Shown here piece by piece: positions 26,924 to 35,258 of a stretch of DNA of 64,000 nucleotides. The first letter of the stretch is position 1. Every line of letters starts with the position of its first letter. The translations under genes and the position numbers were made by a program. Source of the DNA: DATEDA01 sp963789885 (GTDB taxonomy: Bacteria; Pseudomonadota; Gammaproteobacteria; Burkholderiales; SG8-39). The stretch lies in NCBI GenBank assembly GCA_963789885.1, contig CAWBNB010000050.1, positions 186,001 through 250,000 of the forward strand. The letters run 5' to 3'. Under the pieces are notes generated by a model. That model was not told the origin of the DNA, made no database searches, and saw only the letters and a program-made list of their open reading frames with translations.

Positions 26924-28969
26924 GTGTCATTCTTCAATCTCTACCGGCACAATTTCGCGCGGGTGGCGATCTGCATCCCGGAGGTGCGGGTCGCCGACCC
27001 GGCGTTCAACGCCGACCGGTCCATCGCGCTGCTCGAGGAGGCCGGGCGCCGGCGCGCGATCCTCGCGCTCTTCCCCGAGCTCGGGCTCTCGGCGTATTCG
27101 TGCGAGGACCTGTTCCACCAGCAAGCGCTCCTTGAAGGGGCGCAGACCGCGCTCGGGCGCGTCGTTGCCGCAACGCGCGAGACGCCCGTCATCGCCGTCG
27201 TCGGCGTGCCGCTCGTCGTCGACAGCCTGCTCTTCAACTGTGCCGTGGTCGTCCACGCCGGGCGCATCCTCGGGGTGACGCCCAAGACCTACTTGCCGAA
27301 CTACCGCGAGTTCTACGAGCTGCGGCAGTTCACGCCGGGTGACGTTGCGGCGCGCGAGACGATCGAGCTCCTCGGTCAGAAGGACGTCCCGTTCGGCTCG
27401 CGGCTCGTGTTCCAGCTCGAGAACCAGCCGCTCTTCGCCTTCCACGCCGAGATCTGCGAGGACCTGTGGACGCCGATCCCGCCGTCCTCGTACGCGGCGC
27501 TCGCGGGCGCGACCGTGCTGCTCAACCTCTCCGCGTCGAACATCATCGTCGGCAAGGACGGCTACCGGCGCGAGCTCGGCTCGAACCAGTCGGCGCGCTG
27601 CCTTGCCGCTTATCTTTACAGTGCGGCAGGCTTCGGCGAATCCACCACCGATCTCGCCTGGGACGGCCACGGATTCGTCTACGAGAACGGGTCGCTCCTC
27701 GCCGAATCCGACCGCTTTGCGTACGGCTCGCAACTCGTGACCGCGGACATCGACCTAGACCGCATCGCGCAGGACCGGATGCGCCAGAACAGCTTCGGCG
27801 AGTCGGTCCGGCGGCATGCGCACGCGGTGGCGCGGTTCCGCACCGTGCGCTTTGCCGCCGAGCTCCCCGGCGACCGCGAGCTCGCGCTCGAGCGGCGCTA
27901 CGAGCGATTTCCCTACGTCCCGTCCGATCCGGCGACGCGCGATGCCCGCTGCAAGGAGGTGTACGACATCCAGGTGCACGGCCTGGTGAAGCGCCTGAAG
28001 TCGATGGGCGCCGAGCGCGTGGTGATCGGCATCTCGGGCGGGCTCGATTCGACGCAGGCGCTGATCGTGTGCGCGCGGGCGATGGACGTGATGGGACTCG
28101 CGCGTTCGAACATCCTCGCCTACACGATGCCGGGCTTCGCGACGAGCGGACGCACGCTCGATCAGGCGCGGCGGCTGATGACGGCGGTCGGTGCGACGGC
28201 CGGGGAGATCGACATCCGGCCGGCATGCCTGCAGATGCTGAAGGACATCGGCCATCCGTACGCCCGGGGCGAGAAGGTCTACGACGTGACGTTCGAGAAC
28301 GTCCAGGCCGGCGAGCGCACGAGCCATCTCTTCCGCCTGGCGAACCTGCGCCGCGCGCCCGTGGTCGGGACGAGCGACCTCTCCGAGCTCGCGCTCGGCT
28401 GGAGCACCTACGGCGTCGGCGACCACATGTCGCACTATCACGTCAACGCGAGCGTGCCGAAGACGTTGGTCCAGTATCTCGTCCGCTACGTCGCGCGCAC
28501 CGGCCAGCTCGGCGCGGATGCGAGCAAGGTGCTGATGGACGTGCTCGACACCGAGATCAGCCCGGAGCTCGTGCCGGGATCGAACGGCAGCCAGCCGGGC
28601 CAGACCTCGGAGAGCGTCGTGGGCCCGTACGAGCTCCAGGACTTTCACTTGTACTACACGCTGCGCTTCGGCTATCTGCCGCAGAAGGTCGCGTTCCTCG
28701 CGTGGCACGCGTGGCGCGACCGCACGCGCGGCACCTGGCCCGACATCCCGCAGGCGGGCCGCAACGAGTATCCGCTCGCCGAGATCAAGCGGTGGCTGCG
28801 CGTCTTCGCGCACCGGTTCTTCCAGCTGTCGCAGTACAAGCGCAGCGCCATTCCCAACGCGCCGAAGGTCGGATCGGGCGGGTCGCTCTCGCCGCGTAGC
28901 GACTGGCGTGCGCCGAGCGACGGCGAAGCCGCCGCCTGGCTCGCCGCGATCGACGAGATCCCGGAATGA
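26924..28969 (+). CDS. nadE: Glutamine-dependent NAD+ synthase
   Basis: A 681-residue two-domain enzyme. The N-terminal nitrilase-type glutaminase has its triad visible: Glu in FPELGLSAYS near residue 51, Lys in TPKTYLPNY near residue 120, Cys in AEICEDLW near residue 177. The C-terminal synthetase has the ATP pyrophosphatase loop GISGGLDST near residues 369-377 and GTSDLSELALGWSTYG near residue 485. It makes NAD+ from deamido-NAD, glutamine and ATP. The start is GTG 26924 (MSFFNLYRHNF). Its stop overlaps the start of the TonB-like gene. Confidence 0.95.
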   Translation: MSFFNLYRHNFARVAICIPEVRVADPAFNADRSIALLEEAGRRRAILALFPELGLSAYSCEDLFHQQALLEGAQTALGRVVAATRETPVIAVVGVPLVVDSLLFNCAVVVHAGRILGVTPKTYLPNYREFYELRQFTPGDVAARETIELLGQKDVPFGSRLVFQLENQPLFAFHAEICEDLWTPIPPSSYAALAGATVLLNLSASNIIVGKDGYRRELGSNQSARCLAAYLYSAAGFGESTTDLAWDGHGFVYENGSLLAESDRFAYGSQLVTADIDLDRIAQDRMRQNSFGESVRRHAHAVARFRTVRFAAELPGDRELALERRYERFPYVPSDPATRDARCKEVYDIQVHGLVKRLKSMGAERVVIGISGGLDSTQALIVCARAMDVMGLARSNILAYTMPGFATSGRTLDQARRLMTAVGATAGEIDIRPACLQMLKDIGHPYARGEKVYDVTFENVQAGERTSHLFRLANLRRAPVVGTSDLSELALGWSTYGVGDHMSHYHVNASVPKTLVQYLVRYVARTGQLGADASKVLMDVLDTEISPELVPGSNGSQPGQTSESVVGPYELQDFHLYYTLRFGYLPQKVAFLAWHAWRDRTRGTWPDIPQAGRNEYPLAEIKRWLRVFAHRFFQLSQYKRSAIPNAPKVGSGGSLSPRSDWRAPSDGEAAAWLAAIDEIPE

Positions 28970-29679
28970 CGCACTGCGCGAGCGCGGGGTTCGCGGACGG
29001 CGCGACCTCGCGCCCGCTGCTCGCTGCGCTCGCCGCCTCGGTCGCCCTGCATGCCGCCCTGGTGGCGGGGCTCCCGGATTTCTGGACTTACTCCGCGCGG
29101 CCCGCGACCGCACCCTTGAATGCGAGGCTTGCACCCGGTGGGCGCGTCGCTGCCGTGCCGGAGCCCTCCGCGCTCGCGACGCCTGCTCCGGATCGCACCG
29201 CGTCACCGCCCGAGCGGGTGGCGCGGAGCCGGAGGCCGTCGGGTGAGGCTGCGCCGACGCCCCTCGCGCCTCCTCCTCCCGAGCAGGCCGTGTCCGCTCA
29301 GTCACCGGTAGCAGAGCCGGTGCTCGCGCTGGGTACGCCGACGCTGGCGCCCCGTCCGGGCGCCGATGCTCTCGAAGCCGGCTCGCTCGCGCAATACCGG
29401 CTCGCGCTCATCGGCGCGGCGAAGCGCCTCAAGCGCTATCCGACGGAGGCGATCGACGGCGGACTCGGGGGCAGGGTGGACGTGCGCCTCGTCATCGGTG
29501 CCGACGGCGCACCGGCCGCGGTGGCGGTCAAGCGCTCGAGCGGCCACGAGGTGCTCGATCGGCAGGCGGTCGAGACGATGCGCGAGGCGACCGCGGACAC
29601 GCCGATCCCGCCGGCGCTCAGGAACCGCGAGATCGTCGTGGAGATCCCCTTGCTGTACGAGCTGCAGAGCGGAAGCTGA
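28966..29679 (+). CDS. TonB-like energy transducer protein
   Basis: A 237-residue protein starting at ATG 28966 within the nadE stop (ATGA). One N-terminal membrane helix (LLAALAASVALHAALVAGLP, residues about 18-37) is followed by a 90-residue Pro/Ala/Glu-rich spacer crossing the periplasm. The C-terminal domain is TonB-like (residues about 140-230): RLKRYPTEAIDGGLGGRVDVRLVIGADG and VLDRQAVETMREA. It would pass proton-motive-force energy to outer-membrane receptors. ExbB and ExbD are not in the window. The iron ABC transporter just downstream makes siderophore or iron uptake a reasonable setting. Confidence 0.83.
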   Translation: MTHCASAGFADGATSRPLLAALAASVALHAALVAGLPDFWTYSARPATAPLNARLAPGGRVAAVPEPSALATPAPDRTASPPERVARSRRPSGEAAPTPLAPPPPEQAVSAQSPVAEPVLALGTPTLAPRPGADALEAGSLAQYRLALIGAAKRLKRYPTEAIDGGLGGRVDVRLVIGADGAPAAVAVKRSSGHEVLDRQAVETMREATADTPIPPALRNREIVVEIPLLYELQSGS

Positions 29680-29690
29680 CCGCTTGCCGC

Positions 29691-30773
29691 TCAGCGGCCC
29701 TCCGGTGCGAACGCGACGACGTGGTCGACGTCGAGGCGGATGCCGATCCGCTCGCCGAGCGCGTGGTTGTGGTGGCTCGGCACGAGTGCGAGAACCTTCC
29801 GGCCGCTCTCGAGCTTCAGCGTGTAGAGGATCTCGGCGCCGCGAAAGGCCTTCTGCAGGACCTCCGCCTTCTGCGGCGCGGCATCGTCGTGGACGATGTC
29901 GTCCGGACGCAGCAGCACCTCCACGTGGCAACCTTTTCCGCACGCGTCGCAGCCGACCTCGCACTGATGCGGGATCTCGCCCTTGAGGAGGCCGAGCTCG
30001 ATCTCGACCTCGTGCGGGTTCCGCACGCTGCCCGGGAGGAACACGCCCTGGCCGACGAAGTCGGCGATGAAGCGGTTCGCCGGGCGGTGATAGAGGTTGT
30101 AGGCGAGGTCCCACTGCACGATCCGGCCCTCGTGCATGATCCCGATCTCGTCGGCGATCGCGAACGCCTCGTGCTGGTCGTGCGTCACCAGCACCGCGGT
30201 CGTCCGGGTGCGCTTGATGATCTCGCGTACCTCCTGCCCGAGGCGCTCGCGCATCTCCACGTCGAGGTTCGAGAACGGCTCGTCGAGGAGCAGGAGCTCC
30301 GGCTGCGGCGCGAGGGCGCGGGCGAGCGCCACCCGCTGCTGCTGTCCGCCGGAGAGCTCGTGCGGGTGCTTGTGGCCGTGCCCGCCCAGCCCCACGCCCT
30401 CGACCAGCTCGGCGACGCGGCGCGCGCGCTCGGACCGGGCGACGCCGTGCAGGCCGAAGCCGATGTTCTCGGCGACGGAGAGATGCGGGAAGAGCGCGTA
30501 GTCCTGGAACACCATGCCGATCCGGCGCGCTTCCGGCGGCACCATCGTGTCGGCACCCGAGACGAGCTGGCCGTTGAGCCGGATCTCTCCCGCCGTTACT
30601 GGTTCGAACCCGGCGATGCACCGGAGCACCGTCGTCTTGCCGCACCCGCTCGGCCCGAGCAGGCAGCCGATCGCGCCGCGCTCGAGCCGGAGCGAGAGGC
30701 CGCGCACGACCGCACGGTCGTCGTAGGCCTGGTGGAGGTCGTGCAGCTCGAGGAGCGGCGGCTGAGCGCTCAT
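29691..30773 (-). CDS. fbpC: Ferric-iron ABC transporter ATP-binding protein FbpC-like, with a cysteine cluster
   Basis: A 360-residue ABC ATPase. Walker A is GPSGCGKTT near residues 41-49, the Q-loop MVFQDYALFPH, the signature LSGGQQQRVALARAL, and Walker B LLLLDEPFSNLD. The C-terminal regulatory (TOBE-like) part from about residue 240 contains HQCEVGCDACGKGCH, four cysteines in 13 residues, which might bind a metal. I chose ATG 30773 (MSAQPPLLEL) because a perfect TATAAT lies at 30783-30788; the upstream ATG at 30806 would precede the promoter. It is divergent from fbpB, its predicted permease partner. Confidence 0.87.
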   Translation of the reverse strand: MSAQPPLLELHDLHQAYDDRAVVRGLSLRLERGAIGCLLGPSGCGKTTVLRCIAGFEPVTAGEIRLNGQLVSGADTMVPPEARRIGMVFQDYALFPHLSVAENIGFGLHGVARSERARRVAELVEGVGLGGHGHKHPHELSGGQQQRVALARALAPQPELLLLDEPFSNLDVEMRERLGQEVREIIKRTRTTAVLVTHDQHEAFAIADEIGIMHEGRIVQWDLAYNLYHRPANRFIADFVGQGVFLPGSVRNPHEVEIELGLLKGEIPHQCEVGCDACGKGCHVEVLLRPDDIVHDDAAPQKAEVLQKAFRGAEILYTLKLESGRKVLALVPSHHNHALGERIGIRLDVDHVVAFAPEGR

Positions 30774-30782
30774 ATCGTGATG

Positions 30783-30788
30783 ATTATA
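30783..30788 (-). promoter_or_regulatory. TATAAT -10 element of fbpC
   Basis: A perfect TATAAT on the minus strand, whose expected transcription start is about 30776, only a few bases before the chosen ATG at 30773. The message would be nearly leaderless. Its -35 region falls under the palindrome at 30809-30827. Confidence 0.5.
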
Positions 30789-30808
30789 CGGATCCCGCCT
30801 TCCCAAGA

Positions 30809-30827
30809 AACAAGAATCATTCTTGTT
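30809..30827. promoter_or_regulatory. 19-bp palindromic operator between fbpC and fbpB (Fur-type candidate)
   Basis: AACAAGAATCATTCTTGTT is a perfect palindrome around a central C, and is the length of a classical Fur box. It abuts TAGAAT at 30827-30832, a likely -10 for fbpB, and covers the -35 region of fbpC. Its match to the Fur 7-1-7 consensus is only about 8 of 14, so another regulator is possible. Confidence 0.6.
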
Positions 30828-30852
30828 AGAATTTCCTCAGGGGAGGATGGCG

Positions 30853-32532
30853 GTGACTGACGGTGCGGGACAGGCGGCGGCGATCGGCGGCACGGTCCTG
30901 CAGCGGCCCGCACGTCCGCTCGGCGCGCTCGGCCTGATCGCGCTCGCGATCACCGCGCTCGTGCTCGCGCCGCTCGTCGCGGTCGTCGCGAGCGCCTTCG
31001 GCCCCGGCGACTCGACCTGGGCTCACCTCGCCCGGACCGTGCTGCCCGCGTTCGTGGGGAACACGCTGCTGCTGCTCGCCGGCGTCACCTGGGGCGTCGT
31101 GTCGATCGGCGTCCTCGCCGCCTGGCTCGTCACCGCGTATCGCTTTCCCGGCCGGCGCGTGCTCGAGTGGGCGCTCATCCTCCCGCTCGCGATCCCGGCG
31201 TACGTCATGGCCTATGCCTATACCGACTGGCTGCAGTTCACCGGTCCGGTACAGACGCAGCTGCGCGCGCTCACCGGGTGGCAGGCGCGCGAGTACTGGT
31301 TCCCGGAGATCCGCTCGCTCTACGGCGCCGCGGCGATGTTCTCGTTCGCGCTCTACCCGTACGTCTACCTCCTCGCACGGACGAGCTTCCTCGAGCTGTC
31401 CCGGAGCGCGCTCGAAGCGGGCCGGCTGGCGGGCTACGGGGCGTGGGGCAGCTTCTTCCGCGTCGCGATCCCGCTCGCCCGGCCGGCGATCGCCGCCGGT
31501 ACGGCGCTCGCGCTGATGGAAACGCTCGCCGACTTCGGGGTGGTGTCGTACTTCGCGGTCGAGACGTTCACGACCGGCATCTTCAAGGCCTGGCTGGGGA
31601 TGGGCGACGTCGCGGCAGCGTGCCAGCTCGCCGCCTGTCTCCTCGGCTTCGTCGTGCTGGTGCTCGCGCTCGAGCGCTGGAACCGTGGTGGCGCACGCTA
31701 TCACCCGACCGCGCTCCGTACGCCGCAGCCGCCGCAGCGCCTGCGGGGTGCCGCCGCGGCGGCCGCGTTCATCGCGTGCGCTGCCCCGGTGCTCTTCGGA
31801 TTTCTCCTTCCCGTCGGCCTCCTGCTGCGCGTCGCCGGCGCGTCGGCCGACGCAGTGCTCGACGGGCGCGTGCTCGGGCAGATCGCGAACAGCGTCACCG
31901 TCGCCGGCGTTACCGCGCTGATCGCCGTCGGGATCGCCGCGCTTCTGGCATACGCGGCGCGGCTCGCCCGGCGGCCGCTCGTCGCGCGCGCGACGCGCGC
32001 CTCCGCGCTCGGCTACGCGATCCCAGGCGCGGTCATCGCCGTCGGCATCCTGGTGCCGCTGGGGCGGCTCGACAATCTCCTGGCGGGCTGGATCCAGAAC
32101 GCGTTCGGTATCGACGTCGGGCTCCTCTTCACCGGCACGATCGTCGCGCTCGTCTACGCGTACCTCGTGCGGTTCCTGGCGGTGGCGCTGCAGACGGTGG
32201 AGGCGGGGCTCGCCCGGGTTACGCCGAGCATGGAGGACGCGGCGCGCAGCCTCGGCGCGGGACCGCTGGCGACCCTCGGGCGCGTGCACGCGCCGCTGCT
32301 TGCGTCGAGCCTCGCGACGGCGGCGCTCCTCGTCTTCGTCGACACGGTGAAGGAGCTGCCCGCGACCTTCGCCCTGCGGCCGTTCAACTTCGACACGCTC
32401 GCGGTCGCTGCCTACAACTTCACGAAGGACGAGCGGCTCGCCGAGGCCGCGGTGCCGTCGCTCGTGATCGTGGCGGTCGGACTGCTACCGGTCCTCCTCC
32501 TGTCGCGCCGGCTCATGCGTGCCAAGGCGTAG
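30853..32532 (+). CDS. fbpB: Ferric-iron ABC transporter permease FbpB-like (two fused permease units)
   Basis: A 559-residue integral membrane protein with about twelve hydrophobic helices in two halves, the usual FbpB/ThiP-like tandem. The two EAA-type cytoplasmic loops are visible: SALEAGRLAGYGAWGSFFRVAIPLARPA near residue 195 and MEDAARSLGAGPLATLGRVHAPLL near residue 460. It forms the inner-membrane channel with FbpC. GGGGAGG at 30840-30846 touches ATG 30847 but is six bases before GTG 30853, so GTG is the better start. The stop lies 17 bases from the convergent fbpA stop. Confidence 0.87.
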   Translation: MTDGAGQAAAIGGTVLQRPARPLGALGLIALAITALVLAPLVAVVASAFGPGDSTWAHLARTVLPAFVGNTLLLLAGVTWGVVSIGVLAAWLVTAYRFPGRRVLEWALILPLAIPAYVMAYAYTDWLQFTGPVQTQLRALTGWQAREYWFPEIRSLYGAAAMFSFALYPYVYLLARTSFLELSRSALEAGRLAGYGAWGSFFRVAIPLARPAIAAGTALALMETLADFGVVSYFAVETFTTGIFKAWLGMGDVAAACQLAACLLGFVVLVLALERWNRGGARYHPTALRTPQPPQRLRGAAAAAAFIACAAPVLFGFLLPVGLLLRVAGASADAVLDGRVLGQIANSVTVAGVTALIAVGIAALLAYAARLARRPLVARATRASALGYAIPGAVIAVGILVPLGRLDNLLAGWIQNAFGIDVGLLFTGTIVALVYAYLVRFLAVALQTVEAGLARVTPSMEDAARSLGAGPLATLGRVHAPLLASSLATAALLVFVDTVKELPATFALRPFNFDTLAVAAYNFTKDERLAEAAVPSLVIVAVGLLPVLLLSRRLMRAKA

Positions 32533-32549
32533 CAGAGCGCTTCCCGGCC

Positions 32550-33578
32550 TTACTTCCACGCGACGCGGTCGTACAGCTTCTGCGAGGTGGGCTGGTTGCG
32601 GCCGAGCACCGCGACGTTCAGCGGGTCGTGCTTGAACTGGCCGAGCGTGGCGAGCGCCGGATTCGAGACCTGCACCGTCGGCACGGTCGGCCACTCGTTG
32701 TTGCCGTCGGCGAAGTAGCGCTGCGCGTCGTCGCTCGCGAGGTACTCGAGGAACCGGACCGCGGCATTGCGATTGGGCGCGTTCTTGAGCACGCCGGCGC
32801 CGGAGATGTTCACGTGGGTCCCCCAGGTCGCCTGGTTCGGCATGATCACGCCGACGCGCTCGGCGATCACCTTCTCGTCGGCCTTGTCCGAGCGCTGGAT
32901 CCGGGCCCAGTAGTAGGTGTTGACGAGCGCGAGCTCGCATTCACCCGCCGCCACGCCCTTGATCTGGTCGGTGTCCCCGCCCTTCGGGTCGCGGGCGAGG
33001 TTCGACTTGACCGCCTTCGCCCACTCCTCGGCCTTCGCCTCCCCGAGATGGTCGATGAGCGCGCCCATCAGCGACAGGTTGTAGATGTGGCTGCCCGAGC
33101 GCGAGCAGATCTTGCCCTTCCACCGCGGGTCCGCGAGCTGCTCGTAAGTGGTGATGTCGCCCGGCTTCACCTTGGTCTTGTCATACGCGATGACGCGCGC
33201 GCGCATCGAGAAGCCGAACCAGTCGCCCGCGGGGTCGCGGAAGCTCGCCGGGATGCGGCTCTCGAGCACCGCGGACTTCACCGGCTGGAACAGGCCGAGC
33301 TGGTCGGCGCGCCAGAGCCGGCCGGCGTCGACCGTGATCAGTACGTCGCCCGGGCTGCGCGCGCCCTCGTTCCGGATGCGCTCGATCAGCGCGTCCTCGC
33401 CGGCCTCGATGCGGTTGATCTTGATGCCGGTGAGCTTGGTGAAGTTCGCGTACAGCGCCTCGTCGGTCTGGTAGTGCCGCGACGAGTACAGGTTCAGGAC
33501 CTTGTCCTGCGCAAGCACGGGCGCGGCGGCGAGGGCACAGGCAAGCGCTGCAGCGCTCGCGGTCAGACGGCGATTCAT
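32550..33578 (-). CDS. fbpA: Ferric-iron-binding periplasmic protein FbpA-like
   Basis: A 342-residue binding protein of ABC type. The signal peptide is residues 1-23 (MNRRLTASAAALACALAAAP then VLAQD). The mature start VLNLYSSRHYQTDEALYANF carries the early tyrosine and histidine seen in iron-binding FbpA and FutA proteins, and a late tyrosine pair in LALVNTYYWARI near residue 218 fits the iron ligands. It would carry Fe3+ across the periplasm to FbpB/FbpC. The gene is convergent with fbpB. Its promoter holds a near-consensus Fur box in the spacer. Confidence 0.9.
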   Translation of the reverse strand: MNRRLTASAAALACALAAAPVLAQDKVLNLYSSRHYQTDEALYANFTKLTGIKINRIEAGEDALIERIRNEGARSPGDVLITVDAGRLWRADQLGLFQPVKSAVLESRIPASFRDPAGDWFGFSMRARVIAYDKTKVKPGDITTYEQLADPRWKGKICSRSGSHIYNLSLMGALIDHLGEAKAEEWAKAVKSNLARDPKGGDTDQIKGVAAGECELALVNTYYWARIQRSDKADEKVIAERVGVIMPNQATWGTHVNISGAGVLKNAPNRNAAVRFLEYLASDDAQRYFADGNNEWPTVPTVQVSNPALATLGQFKHDPLNVAVLGRNQPTSQKLYDRVAWK

Positions 33579-33654
33579 GCGGATCTCCTTGTCGGGTCTG
33601 CCGGTCGGGGCAGGGCTAGCCGGCAAGAGCGTATCAGGAAGCGTTCTCACTTTC

Positions 33655-33683
33655 AATGTAGATGAGAATAATTATCATTTGAA
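33655..33683 (-). promoter_or_regulatory. fbpA promoter with embedded Fur box
   Basis: On the minus strand TTCAAA and TACATT are 17 bases apart. The spacer contains TGATAATTATTCTCA (33663-33677), which differs from the Fur 7-1-7 consensus TGATAATNATTATCA at one position. Fur with iron would block polymerase directly. The start codon is about 77 bases downstream of the -10. Confidence 0.78.
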
Positions 33684-33788
33684 TCGCCAAACCCGCCGGT
33701 GCGAACTTCTGCGGCTCAACGAGCAACTGCGGCAGAGGATCGCTGCCTCGTCGGCCAGCGCGCGCCGGCTGCGCGGGCGGGAGAGGCG

Positions 33789-34295
33789 TTAGTCGGCGAC
33801 GCGCCGCGCGCCGTCGAAGCGCTTCGTCCAGTAGCCGGCCCGCATGTCCTCGATGCGGACGACCCCGCCGGTGCTTGGAGCGTGGACGAAGCGGGATTCG
33901 CCCAGATAGATCCCCACGTGCGAGAACGGGCGCCCCTGAGTGTTGTAGAAGAGCAGGTCGCCCGGCTGAGGGTCGCCTACCGCGGCTCCCGTCCGCGCCA
34001 GGTCGAAGGTATTGCGGGGCAGCTCACGCCGCAGGGCGCGCGCATACACGTAGGCGACCAACCCGGAGCAGTCGAAACCGGCCTCCGGTGAAGCGCCGCC
34101 GTTCGCATAGGGGCTGCCGACGAGCGCGAGCGCCATGAAGGCGACCTCGCTGACGGGTTCGGCATCGCTTGTCCCAGGGGCAACCCCGGGTCTGCGATCG
34201 ACCGGCGGCGGACGGTCGACCGGGGGCGGGCGGCTCGCACAGCCCGCTAGGGCTGCGATCGCAAATGCACTCAAAAACATTATCTTGAGTCGCAT
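33789..34295 (-). CDS. NlpC/P60-family (C40) lipoprotein endopeptidase
   Basis: A 168-residue lipoprotein. The signal peptide ends in the lipobox LAGC (Cys19), followed by a Pro-rich linker (RPPPVDRPPPVDRR). The NlpC/P60 domain from about residue 50 has its catalytic Cys in GFDCSGLVAYVY near residue 75 and His in FSHVGIYLGESRFVH near residue 123. It probably cuts peptidoglycan stem peptides in the periplasm or at the outer membrane. It is a single gene with a short AT-rich upstream region; no partner is visible. Confidence 0.9.
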   Translation of the reverse strand: MRLKIMFLSAFAIAALAGCASRPPPVDRPPPVDRRPGVAPGTSDAEPVSEVAFMALALVGSPYANGGASPEAGFDCSGLVAYVYARALRRELPRNTFDLARTGAAVGDPQPGDLLFYNTQGRPFSHVGIYLGESRFVHAPSTGGVVRIEDMRAGYWTKRFDGARRVAD

Positions 34296-34439
34296 ACTTC
34301 AAGTACTCTAGAAGAGTAGGTGCCACCTGTAAAGCGCCGCTTCGCATCCCGCGTGCCGTGCCGTTCACGCCGAAGCATGGCACCGTGCACCGGCTGACGC
34401 GACTCGCGTTAGGCTGGGATGCATTTCGCGCCGGAGAGA

Positions 34440-35258
34440 ATGATGAGGCGCCTCCTGCTCGTGCTCCTGCTCGCGCTCGGCACGGCGCAAGCCGAGGAGG
34501 TCGAGGTCATCCAGCTCAGATACCGCACCGCGGAGCAGCTGATCCCGATTCTGCGACCGCTGGTCGAGCCCGGCGGTGCCGTGTCCGGCATGCAGAGCAC
34601 GCTGGTCATCCGTGCGAGCCGGGCGAACATCGCGCAGCTCAGGCAGGTGCTCGACACGCTCGACCGGACGCCGCGCCGGCTGCTGATCTCGGTCCGGCAG
34701 GACGCGCGCGGGAACTTCGAGCAGCGTGGCGGCGGCGTCTCGGGGACGGTCGCAAGCGGCGACGCACGCGTCGGCGTCAACGAGGCGCCGCGCCGCGAGT
34801 CCGGCGTGACGATCGGCGCTTACGAGTCGAGCGGCACGCGCGATGCGAGCACGGCGACGCAGGTGCAGGCGCTGGAAGGCAGCCCGGCGTTCATCGCCAC
34901 CGGGCAGTCGGTACCGGTGCCGAGCACCGTGGTCACCCCGACGCCGGGCGGCACGGTCGTCCAGCGCACCACCGGTTTCCAGAACACGGGCAGCGGCGTC
35001 TACGTCATCCCCCGCGTCGCCGGGGACCGCGTCTTCCTCGACATCGCGCAGCAGACGTCGAGCCCCGGCCGGCAGGTCGCCGGTACGGCGAACTTCCAGC
35101 AGATCTCGACCACGGCGAGTGGACGCCTCGGCGAATGGTTCCCGCTCGGCGGCATCGACCAGTCGACGACGCGCACGCAGTCGGGGATCCTCTACGGCAG
35201 CTCGGGGGCGCGTGCGTCGAGCTCGTCGATCTGGGTGAAGGTCGACGAGATCAAGTGA
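34440..35258 (+). CDS. Short secretin-like exported protein
   Basis: A 272-residue exported protein. The signal peptide is MMRRLLLVLLLALGTAQA. Residues about 20-95 resemble an N-type ring domain of secretins: VEVIQLRYRTAEQLIPILRP, VIRASRANIAQLRQVLDTLD and PRRLLISVRQ. The rest is rich in Gly, Ser, Thr and Val and resembles part of a secretin beta domain (GVYVIPRVAGDRVFLDIAQQ), but the channel-forming tail is missing. It may therefore be an accessory ring or a reduced secretin. GGAG precedes paired ATGs at 34440 and 34443. The stop overlaps the start of the helicase gene. Confidence 0.7.
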   Translation: MMRRLLLVLLLALGTAQAEEVEVIQLRYRTAEQLIPILRPLVEPGGAVSGMQSTLVIRASRANIAQLRQVLDTLDRTPRRLLISVRQDARGNFEQRGGGVSGTVASGDARVGVNEAPRRESGVTIGAYESSGTRDASTATQVQALEGSPAFIATGQSVPVPSTVVTPTPGGTVVQRTTGFQNTGSGVYVIPRVAGDRVFLDIAQQTSSPGRQVAGTANFQQISTTASGRLGEWFPLGGIDQSTTRTQSGILYGSSGARASSSSIWVKVDEIK

